From Cyclaneusma minus (Eukaryota > Ascomycota > Leotiomycetes > Marthamycetales > Marthamycetaceae), in NCBI GenBank assembly GCA_037179335.1, contig JAKZHN010000005.1:1783703-1847702 (forward strand): 64,000 nucleotides of DNA, given 5' to 3'. The notes beneath the pieces were generated by a model. It searched no databases. It worked only from the letters and a program-made list of their open reading frames with translations, and was not told where the DNA came from. This document shows positions 1-11,306 of this stretch, one piece after another. Position 1 is the stretch's first letter. Each line of letters begins with the position of its first letter. A program made the position numbers and the translations under genes.

Positions 1-1504
1 CGTATTACAACCGTGACACGATCGTGATACAACCCTGAGGCTGAAGTCTGCATTCGAGGGTCTAGAGACTAGTCTGTTACGCTGTACTAGCCTACAGATT
101 CCAACCTACCGTCCAATCATGTGTGCTTCCCTCTTTCGTTCCACCAAAACCACTCGTTTCTTTTGGCAGATCAAGGTGAGTACTTGTATCATCAAGGGGC
201 TCGCCTTGAAAGGGGGATAGAAGGTAGCCCTTAGCTTTTGGTTTCTTCGGTCTCAGAGTTTCAGATTTCCTGCGTTTCACGACGAGGTGGACCGTAGGAC
301 TTAGCTCGGAAGTCGTACTCTATTTAATAGTGAGCCCCAGCAGCCGGAGGTTCGAACATGTTACATGTGCTTTCTTCCCTTCTTCTTTTCATTTTCATTT
401 TCATTTCTGATTTCTGATGTGTACCCCTTGTTCTTCATCGTGACGGTATGGTCTTAGTTACTTCACGGTATTGTACAGTGCCACGTAGAAAGTCTGAGTA
501 CGGGTGAGATCAGTGGGCGACAATATTCCCAATTACTCGGAATACTTCCAATAATCCAATTGCTTGGAATATTCCTGGTTGTTTGGAATATTCACAATTA
601 TTGGGAGACTGTAGACCGTGTTCAGACTTTCTCCCTCCCACTGCAATATTTTTAGGCTCATGGGAGAGCTCAGAGAGCTTGGGAGCCCAAATCCCTTGCA
701 CTTCACCCTGATTTTTATAAAGCAAGAGTCTTTCTGCAGCTTAGTTCATGAGCTAGCTGAACTATGGATAATACTACATGGTAGAAACCATCCCGCGAAG
801 GTGAACGAACATCTAGCGTGACTTTAGGTACTCATAAATCCTAAGGTAAGGTAATTTTGGTGACCTGGTCACCTGATTCATTCATAATTCTACTACTTTC
901 TAGTGATGATAACTCATAGCCACTCGACATCTGCGCCCGTACACAGCCTTCATCCGGCCCTTTTCCTAGACTCCTAGTGCCTATCCCAGTCGCAGATCCC
1001 AATCAAGCTATCGAATATCACAATGCTCAAGCAGAATAGATATGATATTATAGTATACTTCATTGGAATCACTAGCAGTTAATATCAATGAGCGAAATAT
1101 AATAACACTGTTATAGAACGGGCTATATAACACCTCGGTAGTCCCAATCAAGCTACTGGCAAATACCGAGCACATGGAGCAACTTGAAACGGACATACCC
1201 CATGCCCAGAGCCCCAGAAATCTAACAGTCCCCACATCTCCACCCCACACACCTTCGCCTGGGTATATCCCGGTCAGCCGGCAGATCGTCATGACGATCC
1301 CAAAACTGGAGATTTCCCGTTCGGCGACCACTCGGTCGGTCATGATTCATAATGCCTGCCTTGGTCATTGCTTATCCGCCTCAGTTTCGGACATCCCCAG
1401 ACCTCACTGATTATATAACATATAATAATAACCGTTATGCTAGTACCAAGTCTTTTTTGAAAGTCTAAACTGAAATTCAAACTATAGGTGCAGACGTAGG
1501 AATC
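1..1504. other. Noncoding stretch before the SDR gene
   Basis: No protein-like reading frame is visible on either strand. Short open frames here have low-complexity, non-conserved translations. It contains a small degenerate repeat block near 527-612 (listed separately) and a short CATTTT-type simple run near 386-405. The right part is the promoter and 5' UTR region of the SDR gene starting at 1505. Confidence 0.6.
527..612 (+). repeat. Degenerate 19-20 nt minisatellite, locus A
   Basis: About four imperfect units with the core CCAATTACTTGGAATATTC are seen: ccaattactcggaatactt, ccaattgcttggaatatt, a cctggttgtttggaatattc unit and a terminal acaattattggg. The same core recurs in the opposite orientation at 5211-5404 and 16468-16585. 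The units are diverged, so this is an old array. No function can be read from it. Confidence 0.55.
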
Positions 1505-2684
1505 ATGGCTCGATACATCCCAAACGATGAGCTCATCACTAAGCTCAAAGACAAGGTTGTGGTTCTTACAGGTCAGTTAACCATAGAATACCATAGATCT
1601 TTGATGAAATACCGATACTAATACTGTTATAAAGGAGGAGCAACGGGTGTTGGTGCAGCACTCGTAGACATCCTCCACGCAAAGGGAGCCAAAGTCGTCT
1701 TCGGAGACATCCAAGTCGAAGTATCAGAAAGCCACGTCCAAAAACTCGCCTCCCCCAACATCAAATTCGTCAAAACCAACGCAGCGTCCTACGAAGATCT
1801 ATTAAATCTTTTCGACACAGCTCTGAACACTTTTGGCCGCGTGGATTGTGCAATTGCAAATGCTGGAGTGCCTGAGACTGGAAATTGGGTCGATCCAGAC
1901 CTAGACTTGGAAGGCATCAAGACCGTGAGTCTGATATCACATGATACCCCCAGCCTCTCCTTTACTGCCAAACTTTGGAATAGAGTTTTGACAATAACTT
2001 CGAAAGGTACCGAATACGCGATCCCTAGACGTCAACCTCCTAGGTCCCCTCTATTTCGCCCGCATAGCAGCCGTTTACCTCCGCCAAAACATTTCCGATT
2101 CCGACGATAAGTCACTAATCCTCATTTCCTCAGTAGCAGGCTTCAAAGAAACCCCCGGGATGCCCGTCTACCAAGTATAACATCTCCCCCTTCCCCCTTC
2201 CCCTCCCTTACCCACTCACTCATCTCCTTTCCTTCCTTCAGGCAGCCAAACACGGCGTCCTAGGCCTAACCCGCTGTCTCCGCCTCACGCTCCCATCATC
2301 CGCCATCCGCATCAACTGTATCTGTCCCTGGTTCATCGACACCTACCTCGCCTCCGGCATCCGCGAAACCTGGCTGCAGCACAACCTGCCACGCAACGAA
2401 CCCGCCGGCGTAGCCAAAATCATTGTGGGGGTTGCGGCGGAAAAGGGGATGCATGGCAAAGCGCTGTTTGTGGAGGGAAATAGGGGCTGGGAGGTGGAGG
2501 ACAATCTTAATCGGCTGGAGCCGCTGTGGCTGGGGGAGGAGAATTCGAGGGAGTTGAATAGGGGGAATGCGCTGATGGGCGGGGTATGTGTGATTGGTTT
2601 TCTTTTTGTCTGATGCTGATGATGTTCTGGCTGGCTGGATGGTACTAACTGGGATGTTGATAGGGCGAGTTCTGGCAGAAGTGA
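1505..2684 (+). CDS. Short-chain dehydrogenase/reductase (classical SDR)
   Basis: NAD(P)-dependent oxidoreductase of the classical SDR family, 295 aa from five exons: 1505-1571, 1635-1924, 2007-2174, 2242-2583, 2664-2684. The cofactor-binding motif TGGATGVG lies at residues 22-29 directly across intron 1. IANAG follows near residue 90, DVNLLG near residue 127, and the catalytic Ser and YQAAK (YxxxK) follow near residues 150-180. Length is normal for the family. There is no targeting peptide or membrane segment, so it is probably cytosolic. The substrate is unknown; the overall pattern is closest to fungal 15-hydroxyprostaglandin dehydrogenase-like SDRs, which is only a loose label. The gene stands alone and is convergent with the Sds3-like gene. 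The last exon encodes just GEFWQK. Confidence 0.85.
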
Positions 2685-3083
2685 GACTGATGGAAACTGG
2701 AAGTTTGTCAGCCTTCGGCAAAATTTCTGATGTCTTGTCAAGCAAGAGCTTTCATGGTTTGATGCACAAGACCCTCGAAGGGCTTGCTACTGGACGCACA
2801 GAACAATAACTTCCTTTGATCGACCATTTTCTCTCAGTGACGCCTCCTGCAAGAAAAGAGGACTGTAATGCATTGTTCAAGCTCTGATGGCAGTGACTGC
2901 TCTGGTATCTGTTTACAACTCCTGAAACATCTTTGCACCTATGCCCCAAGCCATGCACACCCTGTTGTTGTCCCCGCAACGCCGGAGGCAAGTATTTGGA
3001 AACTCCGCAATCCTAGCAAGAAAGCCACCATGTAAACTCCTCGCCCGCGTCCAATTCATGTCACTCTTCCAAACTCCCCAAGC
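2685..3083. other. Convergent intergenic spacer SDR / Sds3-like
   Basis: 399 nt between two convergent stop codons. It must hold the 3' UTRs of both genes. No further gene or repeat is evident. Confidence 0.6.
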
Positions 3084-4755
3084 TCATCCACCACCCCGAC
3101 CCCTTCCACGACCTCTGCCAGAGGCTGTCCGACCCATTGGCACACCACCATCCGTACTCGGTCCTCTGGACATCGGCACTCCACCCTCATCTCCCAAACC
3201 TGGCGGTTTTGGAGGCGTGCCCAGTAAAAACGCAGAGTAAGTGCCTGGCGGCGCCGTGCATGCCTCCAACAAGCTGCGCCACTCCGGATCGTTGACAGTG
3301 CGCTCCACTCCCGCAGCACCTGTCTTGTTCTGCGCCATCCGCTGTCGGATGAGTTCCAGATCCGATTCGACGTCCTTGGAGTCCAGGTGCTTAGGAGGCG
3401 GGACATGCTTTTCCTTGGCGCCGTTGAAAGTAGCCTGGGTCTGGACGAAAAGCGGGACGCGAGGGATCTGTGAGGCCAAGCGAGCTGAGAAGTTCTCGTG
3501 GTTGCGGAGGTCACCGATGGCGTCTACGCCGATGGTGGAAGAGAAGTTGTTGGCGCCTTTGCTGCGCGTAGCATGAGAAGGAAGACGTTCCATGTTTGAC
3601 GCCCCGCGTGGGGTGTCGGCAGAGGCCTCGTCACCGTTCTCTGCTTCTGTCGTCTTATTGTTGGGTTCCTCGCCAGAGTCGGGGCTGACTCCCTCCTCTG
3701 GTGAGTCGTCGTCGTTCCTCTTATGAGACAGAATATAGTATTGGGCTGCGTAAGCAGCATTGTTGTAGCTCATGCCAAGCTCTCTGTCAGTGAAGAGTCG
3801 CTCGACACTGTACATCGGCTTGTCGTTCTTGGGGTTCCCGCGGAACATATCGATGGCCCAGGTTGGGGGCGTGTGCGTGCCGTTGTCCATGGCACTTCTT
3901 TTGGGAGCTGGTGACTCATCGTCTTCGTGAAAGTTACGCTTCCTCTTGTGAGCTCCGTTGAAGATCGGAATTTGGTCTTCAATCTCTCTTCTGTTTCTCG
4001 TTGTGCGCTTGCCGTGGACTCCACCAGGACTTGCTGGATTTGTTGTGACATATTGGCTTGGGTGGAGCAGAAGGGCGTTGCTGTCGGTGATATCCAAGCC
4101 TTCCTTGTCCTTGGTCAGGCGGTTCTTTTTGGCCATGACGCTGTTGATAGCTCGGTCGCGAAGGGTTCTTTGCAATGCCGCAAATTCTTCTTCTGCAAGT
4201 TTGGTACGGTATATGTGGTCATCGCTGATCCTCGTAAGTTTTCTTTCATATTCGGTCTGGTTTTCTGTCAGCGTTTTGTTCAAATCTTCTTCAGACTCAA
4301 GCAAATAGCGAGGTTCGTACCTTGTTCTGGAGAAGCATCGCATCTCTTTCCTCCATAGCATTGTTGACCTCCGTAGCGAACTCAAGATAGAACTTGCCAG
4401 CATGTGCTTTAATCTCATTGATCATCTGGGTGTTCGGTCCGGGATGTGGCTCAGCGATACTCGAGATCAAGCGCTGTATCTGTTCAGGATCGTCGGGAAG
4501 TGGACTGTCGCTGTAGGGGTCTGCTTGAAGGATCAAAGTTGTATCGACCTGCGAAGCTTGTAGCACCGCACGGTACTGGGGATCTTTAGTTCTCTCGAAG
4601 GTCGCATATCGATTGTTGAGTGAATCAATCAAGCCAATACGCCGTTTCTCGCGCTTAGACATGGACTGGAGTTGCTGCTGGTGGGGGCTGTCAGAGCGAT
4701 GCTGCTCAAGAGCCTGACTGCCGGCCTGAAAGGTTTCGGGCGACGGAGAGGTCAT
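3084..4755 (-). CDS. Sds3-like subunit of an Rpd3-type histone deacetylase complex
   Basis: 535 aa from two exons (4755-4321 and 4256-3084). Residues about 33-71 (SKREKRRIGLIDSLNNRYAT..., then DPQYRAVLQASQVD) match the conserved start of Sds3/BRMS1-family proteins, which scaffold Sin3-Rpd3 histone deacetylase complexes in the nucleus. A charged, helical, probably coiled-coil stretch runs to about residue 200. A near-C-terminal DVESDLELIRQRM motif resembles the EDISLIREL element of yeast Sds3. The intron was placed at ACAAG|gtacga...aaaccag|ACC because other acceptors break frame. The ATG at 4755 precedes the conserved block; an open frame continues further upstream but looks like UTR. The tail after residue 485 is Gly/Pro-rich and ends in repeated RG dipeptides. 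Family assignment rests on recognisable motifs only, not a search. Confidence 0.7.
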
Positions 4756-5771
4756 CTTGGTGGAGTTCGAGTAGCGACAGCAGTTGGAGCGGATGTAGTA
4801 GGTCGATAGCTGAAGACTTGGGTGGGAAGAAAGACGAGACTGTCTCGGTGAGCTGAAGTGATAGAGAAAACAGAGAGCTGTAATCTGGTCATCGAAGGTA
4901 GGTGGGCGAAGATTGTGGATCGTGTATTTCGCAAAAGGTGAGAGTGGTGTTTTGAGAGTTGGCGGAGAGGCAGGGCAAGGCGGACCATAGCGCGAGGCTG
5001 AACCAGACTTTAACAATGGCCAATCACAAGCTTGTATTCAGCCAATAAGAATTATTGGGCTTATATTAATTCGTTGAAGGCCCTATTGTTCTTCCATTCT
5101 TTATCCTCAATACCTAGTCAATACTTCGCCTCCATATTCTCGCTTCGCTGCTTCGCATCGCTTTTCTTCACCTACACCAACTCGTGGTGAAATTCCTTCT
5201 GCGCGCAACTTCAAGAAAATCCAAGTAATTGAAAGAAATCCAAGTAGTTGAGAGAATTCCAAGTAATTGGAAAAGATCCCAGGAACTGAGAAGACTCCAG
5301 GATAACTGGAAAAAATCAAAGTGATCGAAAAAAAATTCAAATAATTGAGAGAAATCCCGGTGATTATAAGAAACCCAAGAACCGAGGGAACTTCAAATGA
5401 CTGGTAGGAAATAGGCTATATATCAGATCTTGCACGCAGAAGAAAGTCCACCACGAGAACAGCTCGTAATGACCGTTCTTGTGGGGACTGGTCAAGACTG
5501 CAGTCTGCTTTCAAGCCACATTCGAAGGAATCGTAATGATTGAGGTTAATGTCAATTACTAGAAATATTTTGATCCATAGGTATTGGTAAGAAACACTCT
5601 CAGTTGCTGCTTAAAGTTTATTTCCAGTCGTTGAATGTATTCTCAATAGACAGATGAATATGTACCGTATACACCTATACACCAAGAACAGAATGTACCA
5701 CCCGCCATTCTCCATGCACAATGCTCCCCTGAACGCCAGAACACCGCTTATGAAATGCGAGACGACAGCTC
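4756..5771. other. Intergenic region with minisatellite
   Basis: About 1 kb between the start of the Sds3-like gene and the 3' end of the next minus-strand gene. It contains the promoter of the Sds3-like gene on the left and the degenerate repeat array at 5211-5404. No credible gene is present; one open frame (5107-5340, minus) is simply the repeat translated. Confidence 0.6.
5211..5404 (-). repeat. Degenerate 17-21 nt minisatellite, locus B (about 10 units)
   Basis: About ten head-to-tail imperfect units with plus-strand consensus AGAGAAATCCAAGTAATTG, for example AAAGAAATCCAAGTAGTTG and AGAGAATTCCAAGTAATTGG. The three leftmost units are most alike; the right side is strongly diverged. The core is the reverse complement of the unit at 527-612. 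There is no coding potential: the translation is a monotonous 6-7 residue pattern. Confidence 0.65.
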
Positions 5772-7674
5772 CTATTCTTCTTCATCAACTTTTAGCGGCT
5801 CCTTCCCCGCAATCAGAACTCCAAACCCATTGTAAATGGGCGTCTCTGACCCCTCAAGTCCACTACCCCCTTTACCATCATGGAAGAGCTCATCCTCGAA
5901 TTCACGACAGACCTCATTCCACTCTAGCCATTCGCCTAGACGACAGCGTCAATACATGATAACAGCATCATCGACATGGGGGAAGTCAGTACATACCTTT
6001 ATCAGTCCACACACCCCCTTTCCCACCTCGAAGGTCCCACCACCTATCACCTCCCTCTTTCGCAGCTTCCGCAGCTACAGTGCCCGTTGAAGAGCGAATA
6101 TACTGTCGAAATAGGGCACGCGAGTGCTCTGCAAACCATATCTTCTCCCACCAGTCCTTAAGAAGGTCCTGGTGTTCTCCAAAGCTGAGCGCCGCCGGAA
6201 CCCGCGTCCCGGGAACGACAATGTTCGTAGCTAAACTAACATCGGACCACTGTGCATCTTTAGGGACTTCATCGAGTTCCGTCATAGGCATGATTGAGCT
6301 TTTCTCGGGTTGCTTGTGCTGCCTGTAAGGTAAACTGCAGTTTGAAATATCGGCGGGAAGAGAAATGGGCGTGAGCGAGTTGGACGTCACTTTCCCGTTC
6401 TCTCTGCTGCTGATGTTCAAATCTTGAAATTTAACAAAGTCCACGTCATTCATACTGCCTGTCATGACTTGAAACAGGGAACTTTCATAGTCGATCCCGA
6501 TGCCATACTCGTAAAGCTTGCCAGGCGATAAAGGGGCCTTGCTGGCTGAGCTATTCGTTGGCGACATATATTCGAGGGGACCAGATATGCGCGAAAGCCA
6601 ATCTTTCCACCGTGCGCCGAAGCCTTGGGAGGCTTTCCTCACGAGCTCTCGCTGTAGCTCCTGTTCCCCAAAAAGCTGGGCAAACACAGTATCGCTGCCC
6701 TGGGAACCAATATTCTCGTGTTCTATCTTGTCTGAGGCATATTTGTAAACAACTCGAAGATCCGACGCTCGGCCAATGCTTGTCGAAGAAGAGATGTACC
6801 GAGGGCGGGACTCGGGACCATCCAATGCTCTATCGGTGTTGGGACCATAGGTATCGTGTGGTAAGGTGGACCATGGAACCCAGTAACAAGCATTATCGAC
6901 ATTTGAAGCAGGTGTGCATGACTTTGTTGCGCCAAATAACACTTTCTGATAGAACCTCGGCGATTTGGGGATGGGCACTCCTGGACTCGAAGGTGTTTGC
7001 TTCCCATTTCCCTGCTCTCCATATTTTTGTAGCAGACGAAGCGTGGCTTCCTTCGAATTCTGCATAAACCGGCTTATCATGACATCGGCAGGTAGTTGTA
7101 GCCAAGTATCATCGCTAATGATCAGGACCAGATCGTCCTGTTGCACCTCCTGACCCACGAGAAAGTCGAATGTATTCCGGATCGCAGTCTGGTCGGGTCG
7201 CTCATCTTCCTCGGTTCCATAGCCGACTAATGTCGGAGGAGGATAGCCTAGGATGGCGGCTGAAAGCAGAGTCTTGCATAGGCCCAAACTCGTATTCTTA
7301 GCCGGTATCGCCAGATGAAACTTGGGCTTCTTCTCCTTGTCGTATGTTGCATTTTCGGAATTAACCCCGTTTCCCCAAGTAAGGCCTTCGGAATTGTATG
7401 TCGGACGTAGACTGACGGATACATAATCGCCAATATAGTTGATCTGCGTGCAGAGCCAGTCAGCATTTAGGTCCGTTTAAGCTCCAAGTGCTCCCGGTCA
7501 CATACACCGGTCACATACATTATTCCGTTGCGCTGCCAGCAGCAAGACTATCAGTATAAGAGCAGTGATGGTGAATATCACACGTCCCCGTAAACGGCTG
7601 GGTTGGCGAAGCTTCAGGAGAACCTCCCCTGCGACGCTTGGCGACGGGCTGTGTGAGTCGAACGTGGCCGCCAT
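5772..7674 (-). CDS. Type II membrane protein, glycosyltransferase-like fungal family
   Basis: 588 aa from three exons (7674-7519, 7443-5997, 5935-5772). A short cytoplasmic N-terminus is followed by one hydrophobic helix at residues 32-48 (VIFTITALILIVLLLAAQ), then a lumenal domain, as in Golgi type II enzymes. After the anchor comes FHLAIPAKNTSLGLCKTLLS, AAILGYPPPTLVGYG and later DDLVLIISDDTWLQLPADVM. The C-terminus has GGDRWWDLRGGKGGVWTDKG, and a final exon adds EWLEWNEVCREFEDELF. From family knowledge, related fungal proteins carry a DAYDxWFQLP-type motif in the third segment; here it is degenerate. Function is inferred only. The ATG at 7674 was taken because the open frame's earlier codon is GTG. 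Both introns have standard borders and restore the conserved C-terminal block. Confidence 0.7.
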
Positions 7675-8971
7675 GTTACTTGGCACTTTGGAATGTAAGG
7701 GTCGCGATGCGGCAATGGCGCATGGGTATCAGAACCTGTGCAAAAAGGATATCAGCAGCGATCTAGCAGAGAGAAGCTTCAGGTACGATACGAGAGTCGA
7801 GGTTCTCTATTCACGAGACCTACATTTCAAGAGCTGTGTGGCCGGGAACCTGCAGCTTGATGGCGACAGCTAGCAGGCGCAAAGTGGTACAGAAGTAGGA
7901 CGAAAGTCTTCTGTCGAGGGGTATTTTGATCACATGGGATTATAGGAGACGCGAAGGAAGCAGGAAGGGAAAATCGCCTGACAGCTTGATACTAGCGATC
8001 CGCGGCGCCAGCAGAGTCAGCTAAGAAAATAGACCAGCATGACTTGGAATTCACTAACCGGACGTGACATGAGTGACACTGACACCGTGACACGCTGAGT
8101 AGCCAGCTGGATGCCTGCAAATCCGTATATCCAATCTCAGGGGCGCCGTGTCAAATGTCAAATTGCCTTTGCACAGGGGGAAGAAGCTTTTGCCTTTGCG
8201 GCAGATTCGATGCAGCTATGCTATCAGCTACGAGTCGTATATATGTTGACATCACGCCGTTTCTAATTTCAGTCTTGGATGAAACCTTGTTGCCGCTAGT
8301 ATGAAAGTTGGACCCGCCCCTAGCCGGGTTGGGCCTAAATGATCATCGGAATGTGCGGGGTGCAAACACTAGCCGCAGCACGGCGTGCCGAGGCGCGCCG
8401 TTAAATTGAACTCAAAGATATTGTACTTTACCTGACATGAATCGTTTGAGTTTCTGAGTACCTCAATTATCGGGTTAGAAATAACCAATCATCTGAGCTG
8501 TCTGATTGGGGCCTATCCCTTCTGGTCTCTAACCCCAAAAAGGAGTCGAGTGGTCCAAAGACACCACTCACTCTCCAGAGAGTCTATTTCGCCCGTTTCG
8601 AATTTTCCATGTTTTGTTCAAATATATGTGCCAGCGCTAGTAATTCAAGCCACTGCTGATAGTCCAATCCATTCATTGAGTCGGAGTTTGGAAACTCGGC
8701 CTGTTTTTGATCGCTAGAGCTATTCGTCAAGTTGTTCGGTGGTGTTCGGGATTGTCATCCCTACTTATTCAAGGCCATGCATTGAATCTCCAGACTTGAT
8801 TACATATGTTTGCCGACGCCCCCGCAAGATATCAAGACGTCCTCGAACGGTCTTCACCAAGAATCGTTCTGTATTACCCTGGCCTATATCTTGGGTCCCG
8901 CGGCGACAGCCAGTTTCACAGCACTGCTGCTGATAGATGCGATTGCACCAAATCCGGCGCGGAGATGTGGA
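7675..8971. other. Intergenic region, no gene seen
   Basis: 1.3 kb between two tandem minus-strand genes. It includes the promoter and 5' UTR of the type II membrane protein gene (near 7675-8200) and the 3' UTR of the COG7-like gene. Short open frames lack protein character. Confidence 0.55.
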
Positions 8972-10090
8972 TCATAGTCCACCGCGTATCTTTTGTAATT
9001 GGTTGATGAACCCATACCCACCCTGAAACCGGCCCTCGGTCGTGCCACTGCTGGACTCGGTACCTCTCGAGACATCCTCACGTACATTCTCCACTCTCTT
9101 ATGAGTTTGACCACTTTGCTCAGCTTCTTGCAAGAGCTCGCGGTGTCTGTCTTCAACGGCTTTTGCTAAGCTGTCAACAAACTTGTTTCGAGCCTTCTCT
9201 TCTGCCGTTCCCTTCCATACTTTTGCCAGTTCTTGTAACTCCTGCACTCGCTTTGTTGCGGCTTCCACACCACCCACTGGGTCGTCTTCTGCTTTTAGTA
9301 AATCTGTGATTTCGTCCCGAAGTTTCTTCAATATTTGGTGGCCCTTTTCTTCCGTACTGTGCGCTTCTGAGCCTGGTTCGGGTGCTGATACGGATAGGAA
9401 GGAAGATGTGACGGAGACTTCGGAGGGCGGAAAGGTCCACGACATTGCGTCGCCAAAAGTCTTCACCACGCTGTCTAGACGATCTCGTACCGAGGTCAAA
9501 GTTCTTAGCTGACCGATATACGCTGGCTCTGAAAAAGTGAGAACTTCTGAGTTCTCTGGTGTCTTCTTGGCCGCCTGTGTCGAGGATCGTCGTCGTCCAG
9601 GACCAGCCGAGGTTGGGGGAGGTCGCTGTGCCAGATTTTGCTCCACGCCTCCCGGCACAAACTTCGCAACATCATCGTGTAGACCTTCAGTGAGTGCCTC
9701 GGACAGCAAGAGCGTATCTCCTCGGAGCACTTCCACCTCGTATGCCAATCGGCTCCCACTCCGTAGAATATCGTCTGTTAGGGACGTCAGAGTACTCGTG
9801 AGCCTGGCAGTATTCGCGCTGAGGGTCGACAGTAAGGTTTGGGTCTGAGAAGACAATTCGGCCAGAGACTTGGAGTCATCTCGCGTCCTTTGGGCGGTAC
9901 CAGATGAGGACTGGAGGGGTGGGAGTCGAGAGTTGAGGAAGTCGGCAGGGTCGAACTGTGGTGCTAAGAAGGGTTGGAGCAAGGGATCGTCGAGGTGGGA
10001 AGACTTGGGGGTGAGAGTCGAGGATGATTTGACTGCGGCATTGGCAGAGCCATTCTGCCCTCGGCGGGAGGATTTGGAGTCCCAGGCCAT
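8972..10090 (-). CDS. cog7: Conserved oligomeric Golgi complex subunit, COG7-like
   Basis: Single-exon gene of 372 aa. The N-terminus contains HLDDPLLQPFLAPQFDPADF, the kind of short segment that begins several COG subunits. It is followed by a heptad-rich helical region (LAELSSQTQTLLSTLSANTA, LTSLTDDILRSGSRLAYEVE) typical of vesicle-tether coiled coils. A second helical part has QLRTLTSVRDRLDSVVKTFG, and VWKGTAEEKARNKFVDSLAK lies near the end. The expected role is tethering of retrograde vesicles at the Golgi as part of the eight-subunit COG complex. I associate this layout with the short fungal COG7 proteins, but subunit number is uncertain (COG5 or another tether is possible). No membrane helix or catalytic motif is seen. 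It is divergent from the PARP gene. Confidence 0.6.
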   Translation of the reverse strand: MAWDSKSSRRGQNGSANAAVKSSSTLTPKSSHLDDPLLQPFLAPQFDPADFLNSRLPPLQSSSGTAQRTRDDSKSLAELSSQTQTLLSTLSANTARLTSTLTSLTDDILRSGSRLAYEVEVLRGDTLLLSEALTEGLHDDVAKFVPGGVEQNLAQRPPPTSAGPGRRRSSTQAAKKTPENSEVLTFSEPAYIGQLRTLTSVRDRLDSVVKTFGDAMSWTFPPSEVSVTSSFLSVSAPEPGSEAHSTEEKGHQILKKLRDEITDLLKAEDDPVGGVEAATKRVQELQELAKVWKGTAEEKARNKFVDSLAKAVEDRHRELLQEAEQSGQTHKRVENVREDVSRGTESSSGTTEGRFQGGYGFINQLQKIRGGL

Positions 10091-11306
10091 TCTGGGTGCA
10101 GTTCAGGAGCAGAGCGGACGTCGAAGTTGGTGGGGTGGGAACCTTGCTGCCAGGTCCGTGCGCAATTTCAGTTCGTCCGCTGCTGCCAGGCTGTGTGAAC
10201 AACCACATACCAGATGTTGTAATTCGGCTCGTAAGGGCATCTTTCCTGATTCCGGGGCTATTCTAACCAATTGCGTCACCTTTAGGACCGAAAATCCATT
10301 CTAGTTATTATACTGAGTTCTCTTACTGGCCGTGTTAGGGGAGAGCTCTTTGATCCGTGCTTTCCGCGTTTTATAAAGGTTATTTCAAGGCCTGAATCTT
10401 TTTAAAATAAGCTCCCCCTTTAGCCTGAGAGCTCGAGTTTTTAAAGTAGTCATCAGAGCAATTCATGGGCAAATTCACCATTCTTCACTCTCCAACATAA
10501 GTAGCATTTCAAGACAAAGTACTACCTAAGTCATTGAAGGGCCAAGGCAACGGCAGCTAGGGAATCCCTGCAGCACAGCAGCCAATTGGACGCTCTCCAC
10601 GATCAGGCACCGACTTCCAAAACAGATTCCATGTGAGGCAACTGCAAGGAAGACCACGAACAGCCAACAACAACGTGAAGTTCAGATGTTCCACCCATAA
10701 ATGGAGGCTGGCTTGGCTTGTATGTGCATGAGCATCAGTGCATGTACATAAGCCGGGTGTGAATGACGGCTGCCGCCTACCCTCTACAGGCTCCAGCTCC
10801 AGGCTCCGCGGGCCTCGAGTTACACACAGCGCTGCATCTGCCTATGTTCACTGGCGATATATGTCACGGTACCTAGACTCGACGACAGCGTTTGCCTTCG
10901 ACAGCGACCCGCTCGCCATTCAAGTCCCAGCGTCGACGACAAGAAGTCTGAATGCCGACAGGTGCCTCTGCAGAACGGAGCCTCTATCCTCAATCCGTGC
11001 CCCGTTTGTGGCTTCTTCTTCCCTTCCCTTCCCTTCCCTTCCCTTCCCTTCTGGGCCGTCTTTACTCTGCGTGTTCCATCGCCAGATTCCCTTTATTGAA
11101 GCAAACTGAAAAGTGCTCGAGCGCCCTACATATTGACGGCAGCCCTCATCGTCCGTCGTTGACGGTTCACCCGACCACAACTCTCGACAAACGGCGCCGT
11201 ACCATCTTCCGCCCGCTGCCCCAACTTGTGAACATAATATTTCCTCCTCCCTCAACTTCCTCCCGCCTGCACCCAACATCTCTCTTCCTGCGCAATCCAT
11301 CTGAAC
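10091..11306. other. Divergent promoter region COG7-like / PARP
   Basis: 1.2 kb between two divergent start codons. The right half is pyrimidine-rich and holds a perfect (CCCTT)6 run at 11021-11050, followed by a C/T-rich leader up to the PARP ATG at 11307. No gene is credible here. Confidence 0.6.
11021..11050 (+). repeat. Pentanucleotide microsatellite (CCCTT)6
   Basis: Six perfect CCCTT copies in the presumed PARP promoter or 5' UTR, flanked by TTCTTCTT. Pyrimidine tracts close to start codons are common in fungal promoters; no specific role is claimed. Confidence 0.85.

Noticed and set aside
295..362. Possible tRNA: TTAGCTCGGAAGTCG resembles box A and GGTTCGAAC resembles box B
   Set aside because: The acceptor and T stems do not pair when laid out, so at best it is a chance or decayed match.
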